The position numbers and the translations under genes were made by a program. Under the pieces are notes generated by a model. It worked only from the letters and a program-made list of their open reading frames with translations, was not told the DNA's origin and did not search any database. From Promicromonospora sp049532985 (lineage in GTDB: Bacteria > Actinomycetota > Actinomycetes > Actinomycetales > Cellulomonadaceae), in assembly GCF_049532985.1 (NCBI RefSeq), contig NZ_CP186693.1, positions 3,038,001-3,102,000 of the forward strand: 64,000 nucleotides of DNA. Reading direction: 5' to 3'. Positions 33,098 through 42,271 of the stretch are shown in pieces (position 1 is the stretch's first letter; each line of letters starts with the position of its first letter).

Positions 33098-33958
33098 TCA
33101 GTGCGCGGCGGGATCTCCGGTGAGCGACCAGCTCGCCAGCAGGTCCAGCGCCCGGGCCGACGGCGAGCCCGGCTCCGTCGAGTAGACGTACAGCGTGGTG
33201 TCGGCGTCGCCGGGCAGGGTGAGCGTCTCGTACCCGACCGTGAGGTCCCCGACCACCGGGTGCCGCAGGCGCTTGGCGCCGTACGTGCGCCGGTTGACGC
33301 GGTGCTCGTCCCACCACCTGCCGAACTCGGGCGCGGACTGGCGCAGCTCCGCGACCAGCTCGGCCGTCGCCCGGTCCTCGGGATCGTTGCCCGCCTCCAG
33401 CCGGAGGCTCTCGACGGCCACGCGCGCCTGCTCCTCCCAGTCGACGAACAGCGACCGCGCCTCGTCGTCGAGCAGCATCCACCGCGCGTAGTTGCGCCGC
33501 GGGGCGGGGAACCGCTCGAAGTCGGTGAACAGCGCCCGGCCCATGCGGTTCTGTGCCAGCACGTCCGACCGGCGGCCGAGCACCAGCACCGGCACGTCGT
33601 CCAGCGCGTCGAGGAGCTGGTACAGGCCGGGGCGCACGCGCTGGACGGGACGGGACCGCTGCTGCGGCCTCGTGGTGCCCAGGCCGATCAGGTCGGCGAG
33701 GTGGGCCCGCCCCGCCGCATCGAGGTCGAGCGCGCGGCCGATGGCGTCCACGACCGACGGCGACGGCACGATCCGCCGCCCCTGCTCCAGACGCGCGTAG
33801 TAGTCGGTGGACACGCCCGCCAGGAAGGCGACCTCCTCCCGGCGCAGGCCGGGCACGCGGCGCACCCGGCCGTCGGCCGGCAGGCCGGCCCGCGAGGCGT
33901 CGCACTGGCTGCGGGCGCGCCGCAGGAAGTCGGCCAGCTCGGTGTTCTTCTCGGGCAT
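33098..33958 (-). CDS. XRE-type regulator with MmyB-like ligand-binding domain
   Basis: A 286-aa regulator. Residues 8-80 are an XRE helix-turn-helix typical of this class (RVPGLRREEVAFLAGVSTDYYARLEQGR). Residues 105-275 are a PAS-like MmyB domain (VLVLGRRSDVLAQNRMGRALF, RRNYARWMLLDDEAR, RHPVVGDLTVGYETL, YSTEPGSPSARALDLLASW), which in solved relatives binds a fatty-acid-like ligand. It is divergent from the SDR gene at 34143 with a 184-base gap, an arrangement typical for these regulators and the oxidoreductases they control. Confidence 0.92.
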   Translation of the reverse strand: MPEKNTELADFLRRARSQCDASRAGLPADGRVRRVPGLRREEVAFLAGVSTDYYARLEQGRRIVPSPSVVDAIGRALDLDAAGRAHLADLIGLGTTRPQQRSRPVQRVRPGLYQLLDALDDVPVLVLGRRSDVLAQNRMGRALFTDFERFPAPRRNYARWMLLDDEARSLFVDWEEQARVAVESLRLEAGNDPEDRATAELVAELRQSAPEFGRWWDEHRVNRRTYGAKRLRHPVVGDLTVGYETLTLPGDADTTLYVYSTEPGSPSARALDLLASWSLTGDPAAH

Positions 33959-34142
33959 GTCCTCATTCTGCGCGGCCGGGTCCGTGCGGCGCAGCCGTCT
34001 GGGTGGACCTCCGCGTCCTGGTCAGGCGCGACCGAGGTTCCGCCGGGCCCGGTATGCGCCCCCGGAGCGCCTGTTCCGGCGGAAGGCTGGTGGACGTCGG
34101 CAGGCAGTGCCGGCATCCACCGCACCACGAAGGAGAACTCCC

Positions 34143-35006
34143 ATGACCTACCCCACCGACCGCCCCGCCACCTGGTTCGTCACCGGCGCCTCCCGCGGCC
34201 TCGGCCTCGAGCTGGTGCGCCAGCTCCTCGACCGCGGCGACCAGGTCGCCGCCACCACCCGCTCGACCGAACGCCTCACGACGGCCCTGGCCGGGAGCGA
34301 CACCACGCGCCTGCTGCCCCTGGCCGTCGACCTGGCCGACCAGGAGCAGGTCACCCGGGCCGTCACGGAGACGATCGACCGCTTCGGCACCCTCGACGTC
34401 GTGGTCAACAACGCGGGCTACGGCTACCTCGCCGCGGTCGAGGAGGTCTCGGACGCCGACGCGCGCGCCATGTTCGACGTGCAGGTCTTCGGCGTCTGGA
34501 ACGTGCTGCGCGCCGTGCTGCCCCACTTCCGGGCGCACCGCAGCGGCCACGTCATCAACGTCTCCTCCGTGCTCGGGCTGCTCTCCTTCCCGGGCTGGAG
34601 CCTCTACACCGCCGGCAAGTTCGCGCTGGAGGCGATCACCGAGTCCCTGGCCGCCGAGGTCGCCGACCACGGCATCCGGGTGAACAGCGTGGAGCCCGGC
34701 TACATGCGCACCGACTTCCTGCGCCCGGTCTCGGTCGGCCTGCCCGCCGCCACCAGCGACGCCTACCCCGCGATCCGCGAGATGGTCGACCAGCACCTGC
34801 ACCAGATCCCCGGCACCCAGCCGGGCGACCCCGCCCGGGCCGCCACGGCGATCATCACCGTGGCGACCGGCGGGGACGCGCCCCTTCACCAGCTCCTGGG
34901 CTCGGACTCCCTCGCCCTCGCCGACGGCCGCCTCCAGGCCCTGGCCGACGACGTCGCGGCGTCGCGGGCGCTCGCCGTCACGACCGACTACCCCGCCGAG
35001 AGCTGA
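34143..35006 (+). CDS. Short-chain dehydrogenase/reductase
   Basis: A 287-aa classical SDR. It has TGASRGLG near residue 14, NNAGYG after the fourth strand, the catalytic Ser in NVSSVLGLL and the YTAGK active-site Tyr/Lys. Residue Arg after the second strand (TTRSTER) suggests NADP preference. ATG 34143 has AAGGAG eight bases before it. It is divergent from the MmyB-type regulator, its likely controller. The last 29 bases overlap the end of the convergent rhamnosidase gene. Confidence 0.9.
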   Translation: MTYPTDRPATWFVTGASRGLGLELVRQLLDRGDQVAATTRSTERLTTALAGSDTTRLLPLAVDLADQEQVTRAVTETIDRFGTLDVVVNNAGYGYLAAVEEVSDADARAMFDVQVFGVWNVLRAVLPHFRAHRSGHVINVSSVLGLLSFPGWSLYTAGKFALEAITESLAAEVADHGIRVNSVEPGYMRTDFLRPVSVGLPAATSDAYPAIREMVDQHLHQIPGTQPGDPARAATAIITVATGGDAPLHQLLGSDSLALADGRLQALADDVAASRALAVTTDYPAES

Positions 35007-37794
35007 GCACCTCCAGCGCCGCGCCCACGCGCTCGCGTGCCGCCGGGGCCAGCCGTGTCAGCTCCTCCTCGAGGGTGCGCTGGTCGGTCCACTCGCGCAG
35101 CGAGCGCAGGGCGCTGGTCCGCCGGCCCGCGAGCTCCTCGACGGTGGCCTGGACCAGCGCGTAGGCCTCGGCGTCGTCGGCGACCTCGCCGAGCGTCGAG
35201 CCCAGCGTGACGGGGGCGGGCGCGGGCCGCGTGCGGGGGTCGGCGACGGTCCACTCGTGCCGGCCGGCCCCCACCTCCAGGCGGTCTCCCCCGGGCAGCA
35301 GCACCTCCGCGCGGGTGTTCGGCGGCACCACCGCACGGACCACGACCTGCCCGTCGCGGGCCGTCCATCCGGCCTCCGCCGTCCCGTACGGGCTCTCGAA
35401 CCGGGTCGCCGCGTGGTCGAGCCCGGCGATCGGCACGGGCGCGACCCGCAGCCGCCGGTACCCGTGCGTGCCGGGCGCCAGCCCGGCCACCGTGCGGTGC
35501 AGCCAGTCCGCGACGGCGCCGAACGCGTAGTGGTTGAACGACGTCATCTCGCCGGGGTTGATGCTGCCGTCGGGCAGCATGCTGTCCCAGCGCTCCCAGA
35601 CCGTGGTGGCGCCCATGGTCACGGCGTACAGCCAGGAGGGGACGCCGGTCTGCAGGAGCAGGCGGGCGGCGACGTCGGTGTGACCCGTCGAGGTCAGGGC
35701 GTCCTGGACGATCGGGGTGCCCACGAAGCCGGTGCCGATCCGGTAGCCGGCGCGGCGCACGAGCCACGCGAGCCGGTCGCCCATGACGGCGCGCGTCGCG
35801 TCGTCGACCAGGTCGAAGGCGATGGCGAGCGCGTAGGCGGTCTGGGCGTCCGACACGACGCGGCCGGACGGCGTCGTGTACTCGCGGACCCAGGCCTGCC
35901 GGGCGCGCTCGGTGAGGTCGGCGTACCGGGCGGCGGCCGCGGTGTCCCCGAGCTCGTGCGCGGCCGCGGTGACGAGCTGCAGCGACCGCACCACGTACGC
36001 GCTCGCGACGATGTCGGGGTCGGTCTTGGCGCCGGCGGGGTCGTCCGGCGGCGCGTCGGGGTCGAGCCAGTCGCCGAACTGGAACATCCCCTCCCACAGC
36101 AGCCGCTCGCCCGACAGGCCGACCAGCACGTCGGCCCAGGCCCGCATGCTCGGGTACTGCTCCGCGAGCGCCCGCCGGTCGGCGAAGCGCTCCAGGAGGG
36201 TGGTGGGTACCACGGTCGCGGCGTCGCCCCAGGCGGCCGCGGGCTGGGAGCCGAAGGGCAGCACGAACGGCACCACGATGGGGCAGACGCCGTCGCGTGC
36301 GGCCTGCTCGGCGGCGACGTCGCGCAGCCAGGACGCCAGGAAGGCGTCGCTGTCGTAGAGGTAGCTCGCGGTGGGGCCGAAGACCTGGATGTCGCCCGTC
36401 CAGCCGAGGCGCTCGTCGCGCTGGGGGCAGTCGGTGGGCAGGGAGACGAAGTTGCCGCGCATGCCCCACACGACGTTCTCGTGCAGCCGGTTGACGCGCT
36501 CGTCGGAGCACTCGAACCACCCGGTGCGGCGCATGTCGCTGCTGATCACCACGGCCGTGACGGCCTCCCGGGCCGTCGCGGGGTCGAGCCGTCCGGGCCA
36601 GCCGTCCACCTCGGCGTACCGGAACCCGTGGAACGTGAACTCGGGCTCGAACACGTCCTGCCCGCCGGACAGCACGAGGCGGTCGGTGGCCTCGGCGTGC
36701 CGCAGCGGGCGGACGCCGAGCTCGCCGTGCTCCAGCACCTCGGCGTGCCGCAGGGTGATCACCTGGCCGGCCTCGCCCGACACGCGCACCCGGAGCCGGC
36801 CGACGAGGTTCTGGCCGAAGTCCAGCACGGTGCGCCCCGACGGCGTGGTGATGACGTCCTGGACGCCGAGCTCGTCGACGCGGCGCACGGGTTCGGCCAG
36901 GGCGGGCTCGGGCACGACGGCGTCGTCGTCGGTGCGGACGGGCGACCAGGCCGAGTCGTCGAACCCGGGCAGGCTCCAGCCGGGCAGCGCGCGGCGGGCG
37001 TCGATCCGTTCGCCGGCGTAGATGCCGCTGGCCGTGACCGGGCCCGCGACCGCGCCGCGCCAGTCCGGGCCCGTGGTCAGCACGCGGGTGGTGCCGTCGG
37101 TGAGCACGACGTGGAGCTGCAGGGCCACGGCCGGCTGCTCGCCGTAGAAGGGGCGGGCCTCGCCGTGGAACCCGTAGCTCTCGGTCCACCAGCCGCCGGC
37201 CAGCCGCACGCCGACGGCGTTCGCGCCGGGGCGCAGCAGGGCCGTCACGTCGGTCGCCTCGTGCACCAGGCGGTGCTGGTAGGCGGTCCAGCCGGGCTTG
37301 AGCACGGCGTCGTCGACGTCCTGCCCGTTGATCTCCACCTGGTAGACGCCGTGGGCCGACGCGTACAGGGTCGCGCTCGCGACCTCGCCGCCCAGGTCGA
37401 GCTCGGTGCGCAGCAGGCCCGGGGTCGCGGGCGCGGGTGGTTCGGCGAGCCCCACGAACGGAGCGGTCCACTCGCCGTCGGCCAGGAAGGTGCTGCGCAG
37501 GGCGACGGGGGCGCTCCAGGGCGAGGTGCCGCCGTCGGTGCCCGTGACGCGCACCTCCAGGGTGTGCCGGGCGTGCGGGGCCAGGGCGTCGAACGGCCAG
37601 GGCACGAAGTGCGACTCGTCGGTGTCGAGGCGGGCGACGTGCTCGCCGTCGAGCCGCACCTCGGCGCCGGCCTGCCACCAGCCGGGCACGTCGCTCTCGA
37701 CGGTCCAGCTCAGCCGGGGCGTGGGGGTGTCGGCGTACGCGCCGTCGGTGCGGCGCTCGACACGCAGCTCGCGGACGTGGGTGTAGTTGCTCAT
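34978..37794 (-). CDS. GH78 alpha-L-rhamnosidase
   Basis: A 938-aa glycoside hydrolase family 78 enzyme. The N-terminal 150 residues form a fibronectin-like fold (TPRLSWTVES). Bac_rhamnosid_N follows (ASAHGVYQVEINGQDVDD, GWWTESYGF), then the concanavalin-like domain (GRTVLDFGQNLVGRLRV). The alpha/alpha-barrel near 420-770 has active-site LPTDCPQRDERLGWTGD (about 450) and FGDWLDP (about 568). A C-terminal beta domain and 60 extra helical residues complete it. No signal peptide is seen, so it acts on imported rhamnosides. It is 14 bases downstream of the CUT1 permease genes, forming one operon with them. Confidence 0.94.
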   Translation of the reverse strand: MSNYTHVRELRVERRTDGAYADTPTPRLSWTVESDVPGWWQAGAEVRLDGEHVARLDTDESHFVPWPFDALAPHARHTLEVRVTGTDGGTSPWSAPVALRSTFLADGEWTAPFVGLAEPPAPATPGLLRTELDLGGEVASATLYASAHGVYQVEINGQDVDDAVLKPGWTAYQHRLVHEATDVTALLRPGANAVGVRLAGGWWTESYGFHGEARPFYGEQPAVALQLHVVLTDGTTRVLTTGPDWRGAVAGPVTASGIYAGERIDARRALPGWSLPGFDDSAWSPVRTDDDAVVPEPALAEPVRRVDELGVQDVITTPSGRTVLDFGQNLVGRLRVRVSGEAGQVITLRHAEVLEHGELGVRPLRHAEATDRLVLSGGQDVFEPEFTFHGFRYAEVDGWPGRLDPATAREAVTAVVISSDMRRTGWFECSDERVNRLHENVVWGMRGNFVSLPTDCPQRDERLGWTGDIQVFGPTASYLYDSDAFLASWLRDVAAEQAARDGVCPIVVPFVLPFGSQPAAAWGDAATVVPTTLLERFADRRALAEQYPSMRAWADVLVGLSGERLLWEGMFQFGDWLDPDAPPDDPAGAKTDPDIVASAYVVRSLQLVTAAAHELGDTAAAARYADLTERARQAWVREYTTPSGRVVSDAQTAYALAIAFDLVDDATRAVMGDRLAWLVRRAGYRIGTGFVGTPIVQDALTSTGHTDVAARLLLQTGVPSWLYAVTMGATTVWERWDSMLPDGSINPGEMTSFNHYAFGAVADWLHRTVAGLAPGTHGYRRLRVAPVPIAGLDHAATRFESPYGTAEAGWTARDGQVVVRAVVPPNTRAEVLLPGGDRLEVGAGRHEWTVADPRTRPAPAPVTLGSTLGEVADDAEAYALVQATVEELAGRRTSALRSLREWTDQRTLEEELTRLAPAARERVGAALEVLSSRRGSRS

Positions 37795-37808
37795 GCGATG
37801 CGAACCTC

Positions 37809-38636
37809 TCAGCCCTTGACGGCGCCGGACGTCATGCCGGCCACGATCTGGCGGTTGAAGAAGATGTACATGACCAGCGGCGGCACCGTGATCAGCAGGA
37901 TGTCCATGAACAGCAGGTTGAACTGGCTGACCATCTGGCTCTGGAAGTTGTAGAGCGTGAGCTGGACGGTCGCGTTCTCGTCGCCGGGCAGGAAGTACAG
38001 CGGGTTGGTGAAGTCGTTGAACACGTTGACGGCCTGCACCACGACGATCGTGATGATCACGGGCCGCAGCAGCGGCAGCACCACGGTGAAGAAGAGCCGC
38101 AGCGGCCCGGCGCCGTCGATGATCGCCGCCTCGTCCAGCTCGCGCGGGATGGTGGCCACGAACGCACGGAACAGCAGGATGCAGAACGACAGACCGAACG
38201 TGGCCTCGACGAGGATGAGGCCGGGCATGGTCTTGAACAGGCCGGTCTGCTGCAGCACCCAGATGGTCGGCACCACGGCGGGCGGCACGATGAGGCCCGC
38301 CAGCACGAGGAAGTTGACGACCGGGTTGAGCCGGGTGCGGCGCCGTTGCAGCAGGTAGCCGACCATCGCCGCGAGCACCACCATGACCGCGACGCTCACC
38401 ACGGTCAGCACCGTGCTGTTGACGAACGCCCGCACCACGATGCCGTCCCGCGTGGTGAGCACCTCGGTGAGGTTGTCGAAGAACGCCCACTCCTGCGGCC
38501 AGGAGAACTCCAGCCGCGACGCCGACGACGCGTCCTTCGACGCCGTCAGGAAGATGAAGGCGAACGGGACGAGGAAGACCACCACGGAGAGCGCGATGGC
38601 CACGATGCCGACCACCCAGGAACCGGTGCGCCTCAT
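37809..38636 (-). CDS. CUT1 sugar ABC transporter permease (MalG-like)
   Basis: A 275-aa permease with six hydrophobic helices and the EAA loop ELDEAAIIDGAGPLRLFFTVVLP, whose sequence contacts the ATPase. It is the second permease of a carbohydrate importer, probably for rhamnose-containing oligosaccharides given the rhamnosidase that follows. ATG 38636 overlaps the stop of the partner permease (ATGA). No ATPase gene is present in this operon; actinomycetes commonly use one shared MsiK-type ATPase. Confidence 0.92.
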   Translation of the reverse strand: MRRTGSWVVGIVAIALSVVVFLVPFAFIFLTASKDASSASRLEFSWPQEWAFFDNLTEVLTTRDGIVVRAFVNSTVLTVVSVAVMVVLAAMVGYLLQRRRTRLNPVVNFLVLAGLIVPPAVVPTIWVLQQTGLFKTMPGLILVEATFGLSFCILLFRAFVATIPRELDEAAIIDGAGPLRLFFTVVLPLLRPVIITIVVVQAVNVFNDFTNPLYFLPGDENATVQLTLYNFQSQMVSQFNLLFMDILLITVPPLVMYIFFNRQIVAGMTSGAVKG

Positions 38637-39559
38637 CGGTCGACCTCCTTGCGGTTGAGCAGCATCGAGACCGGCACCATCACCGCGGTGACCACCAGGA
38701 AGAGGATCACGTTGCCCGCGGTGGACAGGCCGTAGAAGCCGGCCTGGTACTGCTTGTAGATGACGGACCCGATCACGTCGCTGGTGAACCCCGGCCCGCC
38801 GCCCGTGGTGGCCCAGATCAGGTCGAACGACCGCAGGCCGCCGATCAGCGACAGGATGATCACCGTGGCGGTGGCGGGCTGGACCAGCGGCAGCGTGATG
38901 GAGCGGAACTGCTGCCACCGGCCCGCGCCGTCGACCCGGGCGGCCTCGTAGTACTCCTGCGGGATCGCGACGATGCCCGCGATGTAGATGAGCGTCGCGA
39001 TGCCGAGACCCTTCCAGACGTCGACCGCCGCGATGGTCAGCAGCGCCTGGTTCGGGTCGGTGAACCACCCCGGCCCCTCGATCCCGAACGCGGCGAGCAT
39101 GGTGTTCACGACGCCGTCGAACGGGTCGAGCAACGCCTTGAACGTGATGCCGACGCCGATGGTGGAGACCAGCACCGGGAAGAACACCACCGACCGCAGG
39201 TAGCCGCGGCCCACGAGCTGCGAGGTGAGCAGCACCGCGAGCGCCAGCCCCAGCACCACCTTGGCGCCCGAGGTCACGAACCCGTAGCTCAGCGTGTTCA
39301 CGAAGCCGCGGGAGAGCTGCGGTTCGCTGAAGAACTGGACGAAGTTCTCCAGGCCGATGAACTCGGTGTCGAACAGGGTCCAGCGGGTGAGGCTGAACCA
39401 GAACGACGCGAACGTCGGCACCGCGAAGAACACGAGGTAGAGCGCCGCGGCCGGCAGGTAGAACCACGACGGGTAGATGCTGCGCTGGGTGGCCGAGGTG
39501 GACCCCGCCGTCCGGCGGCGCCTGCCGGTCCGCACCTCGGCGGTGGCCGCCGCTACCAT
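38633..39559 (-). CDS. CUT1 sugar ABC transporter permease (MalF-like)
   Basis: A 308-aa permease with six helices and the EAA motif YYEAARVDGAGRWQQFRSITLP. The cytosolic N-terminal tail is Arg-rich (RTGRRRRT). It heterodimerises with the MalG-like partner. ATG 39559 overlaps the stop of the binding-protein gene by seven bases; no longer in-frame start is needed. Confidence 0.92.
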   Translation of the reverse strand: MVAAATAEVRTGRRRRTAGSTSATQRSIYPSWFYLPAAALYLVFFAVPTFASFWFSLTRWTLFDTEFIGLENFVQFFSEPQLSRGFVNTLSYGFVTSGAKVVLGLALAVLLTSQLVGRGYLRSVVFFPVLVSTIGVGITFKALLDPFDGVVNTMLAAFGIEGPGWFTDPNQALLTIAAVDVWKGLGIATLIYIAGIVAIPQEYYEAARVDGAGRWQQFRSITLPLVQPATATVIILSLIGGLRSFDLIWATTGGGPGFTSDVIGSVIYKQYQAGFYGLSTAGNVILFLVVTAVMVPVSMLLNRKEVDR

Positions 39560-40857
39560 CCCTCGAGGCCGAGCTGACGGGCCTGGTTCTCGACGTCCTG
39601 GTCGTAGAACTCGGCGGCCTCCTGCGCCGTCTTGATGCCGGAACCCACCTCGACCGTCACCTTCTCCAGGTTCGGGCCCTTGACCGGGGAGCTGAACTCC
39701 AGGGCGTTGGCGGCCTTGCCGGCGTCGAAGTAGGCCTGGATGTCGTCCAGGAGCGGCGGGGCGGAGTCGAGCACCTCGCACGTGCCCGCGTACGGCCCGG
39801 CGGGCGGCAGCAGCTCGTTCTGGATCTCGCACCCGGCCTCGCTGTTCGCGAACGCGACGAGCTCCTTGGCCGCCTCCAGCTCGGCGCCCTCGGTGGACCG
39901 CGGGACGTAGAGCGCGTTGGGCTGCCAGATGGTCGCCTGCGTGTGCTCGGCGTCCTGCGCGGGCAGCGCGAAGAAGCCGATGTCGTCCACGGCGTCGGGG
40001 GTGTTCTGCAGGATCGTCTGGATCACGCTGGAGAGCATCGGGTAGTGCGCGCCCTCGCCCTCGGCGACCATGCGGGCGCCGTCGGGGAACGTGGCGGACG
40101 GGAAGTCCTCGTTGAAGTACCCGGCCTCGGCGACCTCCTGCTGGTGCTCGAAGCCCAGCAGTGCGGGCTCCTCGGCGTAGGAGCGCTCGTGTGCCGTGTA
40201 CTGGTCGGCCCACTCGGGGTCGACGGCGAGCACGTTGGCGAAGTCGCCCAGCACGAAGAGCTGGCTGGTCCAGGTCTCGCCGTAGGTCTGGATGACCGGG
40301 GCCACGCCGTCGCCCTCGGCGGCGATGGTCTCGTTGTTCGCCATGAACTCGTCCCAGGTCTCCGGGATCTCCAGACCGAGCTCCTCGTAGAGCGGCTTGT
40401 TGTAGACGATGCCGCCCGCGAACGAGGCGCCCAGCGGCGCACCGTAGGTGCCGGCGTCGGTGCTCACCGTCGGGAGGAACTCCTCGGTGAGCGTGCCCAC
40501 CCACTCCTGGTCGCTCAGGTCCACGAGCGTGGAGTCCGGGTTGAGCGCCTGGAGCAGGGAGCCGGAGTTGTAGTAGAAGACGTCGGCCATCTCGCCCGTG
40601 GACAGGCGGGTCTTGACCAGGTTGTCGCCCTCGGTGCCGCCGGGCCGGATCTCGACGGTGACGGAGACGTCGGGGTGCTCCTCCTCGAACGCTGCGGCCA
40701 GAGCCTCGGCGGTCTCCGGGTTCGGGGCGTCGTTCGAGGTGAGGAAGGTGATCTCGGTGGTGCCGTCACCCGATCCGCCGGACGAGCAGCCGGCGAGGAC
40801 GGCGAGCGGGAGCGCCGCGGCGGCCACGACCGCCCGACGACGAAGTGCGCGGTGCAT
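39553..40857 (-). CDS. Sugar ABC transporter substrate-binding lipoprotein
   Basis: A 434-aa family 1 extracellular solute-binding protein. The signal peptide ends in a lipobox LAGC (Cys24) followed by a Ser/Gly linker. It has typical cluster motifs VVYNKPLYEELGLEIPETWDE-like (here IVYNKPLYEELGLEIPETW) and a C-terminal EVGSGIKTAQEAAEFYDQDV. First gene of the importer-rhamnosidase operon, with an excellent AAGGAGG upstream. A promoter TTGACA (40956-40961) and TAGCGT (40933-40938), spaced 17 bases, lies upstream with LacI-type operators around it. Confidence 0.92.
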   Translation of the reverse strand: MHRALRRRAVVAAAALPLAVLAGCSSGGSGDGTTEITFLTSNDAPNPETAEALAAAFEEEHPDVSVTVEIRPGGTEGDNLVKTRLSTGEMADVFYYNSGSLLQALNPDSTLVDLSDQEWVGTLTEEFLPTVSTDAGTYGAPLGASFAGGIVYNKPLYEELGLEIPETWDEFMANNETIAAEGDGVAPVIQTYGETWTSQLFVLGDFANVLAVDPEWADQYTAHERSYAEEPALLGFEHQQEVAEAGYFNEDFPSATFPDGARMVAEGEGAHYPMLSSVIQTILQNTPDAVDDIGFFALPAQDAEHTQATIWQPNALYVPRSTEGAELEAAKELVAFANSEAGCEIQNELLPPAGPYAGTCEVLDSAPPLLDDIQAYFDAGKAANALEFSSPVKGPNLEKVTVEVGSGIKTAQEAAEFYDQDVENQARQLGLEGW

Positions 40858-40887
40858 CTCTCTACCTCCTTGTAGAGCGAAAGGATC

Positions 40888-40978
40888 GTAGAGCGATCTA
40901 CACTCTGCGGAATGAATCCTTTCAGTGCGCTCACGCTAGCGAGCGCCCTATAGGGTGTCAACCGATCTACAGAATCGG
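40888..40978. promoter_or_regulatory. Divergent promoter/operator region of the rhamnoside operon
   Basis: On the minus strand TTGACA (40956-40961) and TAGCGT (40933-40938) with a 17-base spacer form a near-consensus sigma-70 promoter for the importer operon. The octamer CGATCTAC occurs at 40894-40901 and 40963-40970. The first is within the palindrome GTAGA-N4-TCTAC (40888-40901), the second within CCGAT-N7-ATCGG (40962-40978). The two sites flank the promoter, as expected for LacI-family operators; the LacI gene starts at 40989. Confidence 0.65.
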
Positions 40979-40988
40979 GAACAGAGCC

Positions 40989-42080
40989 GTGACCTCAGAG
41001 CCCCGGGCCGCACGACCGCCGGCCCCCCGCACACCTCCGGCGCCCGCCGGACCGGGGCTGCGCCCCTCGACGATCCAGGACGTCGCCCGCGAGGCCGGCG
41101 TCTCCCGCGCTGCCGTGTCCAAGGTGATCCGCAACGCGTACGGCGTCAGCGACCACATGCGCACGCAGGTCGAGGCGGCGATCGAGCGCCTGGGGTACCG
41201 GCCCCGGGTCGCCGCGCGGGCGATGCGCGGGGCGAGCTTCACGCTCGGTTTCGAGGTGCCCCAGGTCGGCAACGACTTCCTCACCATGATCGTCGACGGC
41301 GCCACCGAGGCCCTGGCCGCCACCCCGTACGAGATGATCATCGCCCCGCTCGGCCGGGACCAGAAGAGCGACGTGGCGATCAACAGCCTCGCGGACCGGC
41401 AGGTGGACGGCATCGTGGCCATCTCTCCTCGCGTCGACCCCGCCTGGCTCGACCAGATCGCCGAGCACACCCCGTTGGTGATGATCGGCCGGCACGACCG
41501 GTCCGACCGCTACGACACCATCACGGGCGACGACCGCTCGGGCGCCGACCAGGTGATGACGCACCTGCTGGAGCTCGGCCACCGCCGGATCACCCACCTG
41601 ACCATCCACCCGTCCCGGCCGGAGCCGCCGTGGGCGGGTCAGGCGGGCGACGAGCCCCACGTCGCGCGCACCACCGTCTACCGGGAGCGGATGCTCGCCG
41701 CAGGCCTCGGACCGTCGGTGGTGCACACCCTGTTCGACGGCTCCGAGGCGCACGCCGCGACCCGTGCGCTGCTCGCCTCCCCCGAGCCGCCCACCGCGAT
41801 CTTCGCGGGCAACGACACCCTGGCGATCGGTGTGCTCAGCGCCGTCGCGGAGGCGGGCCTCGACGCGCGCGACGTGTCGGTGGTGGGCTACGACGACGTC
41901 CCGATCGCCCGGCACCCCCTCGTCTCGCTGACCAGCGTGGACCAGAGCGGCACCACCCTGGGCCGCGAGGCGGTGCGGCTGCTGCTAGAACGGCTGGCGG
42001 GGCGCACCGAACCCGTGCGGTACGAGGCACCCGCCGTGCTGCACGTGCGACGTTCGAGCGCGGCGCCGCGCGAGCCCTGA
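40989..42080 (+). CDS. LacI-family transcriptional regulator
   Basis: A 363-aa repressor. After a Pro-rich start (residues 1-28) comes the LacI helix-turn-helix with hinge: PSTIQDVAREAGVSRAAVSKVI and LGYRPRVAARAMRG. The periplasmic-binding-like sensor follows (DRQVDGIVAISPRV, PTAIFAGNDTLAIGVL, SVVGYDDVPIARHPLVSLTS). GTG 40989 with CGGGA eight bases upstream is the best start. It is divergent from the importer/rhamnosidase operon and next to matching operator sites, so it most likely represses that operon until the sugar is present. Confidence 0.92.
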   Translation: MTSEPRAARPPAPRTPPAPAGPGLRPSTIQDVAREAGVSRAAVSKVIRNAYGVSDHMRTQVEAAIERLGYRPRVAARAMRGASFTLGFEVPQVGNDFLTMIVDGATEALAATPYEMIIAPLGRDQKSDVAINSLADRQVDGIVAISPRVDPAWLDQIAEHTPLVMIGRHDRSDRYDTITGDDRSGADQVMTHLLELGHRRITHLTIHPSRPEPPWAGQAGDEPHVARTTVYRERMLAAGLGPSVVHTLFDGSEAHAATRALLASPEPPTAIFAGNDTLAIGVLSAVAEAGLDARDVSVVGYDDVPIARHPLVSLTSVDQSGTTLGREAVRLLLERLAGRTEPVRYEAPAVLHVRRSSAAPREP

Positions 42081-42143
42081 ACGGTGCCGGGCCGACCGCG
42101 GGACCGTGGCATTCGGTCACCTGCCCGGACCTCGCGTGAGAAC

Positions 42144-42201
42144 TCGGTCGCTTGCCTCGAGATCGGTCGGTTGAGCGACCGATCTCGAGGCAGCGGACCG
42201 A
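42144..42201. terminator. Long hairpin between convergent regulator genes
   Basis: TGCCTCGAGATCGGTCG (42153-42169) pairs exactly with 42176-42192 across a six-base loop, and outer TCGGTC/GACCGA extends it to 26 positions with three mismatches. It lies 64 bases past the LacI stop and 70 bases from the opposing regulator stop. Confidence 0.75.
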
Positions 42202-42271
42202 TCACGCACCAGCCCGGCAGGACAACCGACCGACCACACACCGCGAACGCGGCCCGTGGCACGCCCGGGGC

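Noticed and set aside
38637..40504. Apparent fusion of binding-protein frame with the MalF-like permease
   Set aside because: The extension is an out-of-frame reading of the binding-protein gene; the permease begins at 39559.
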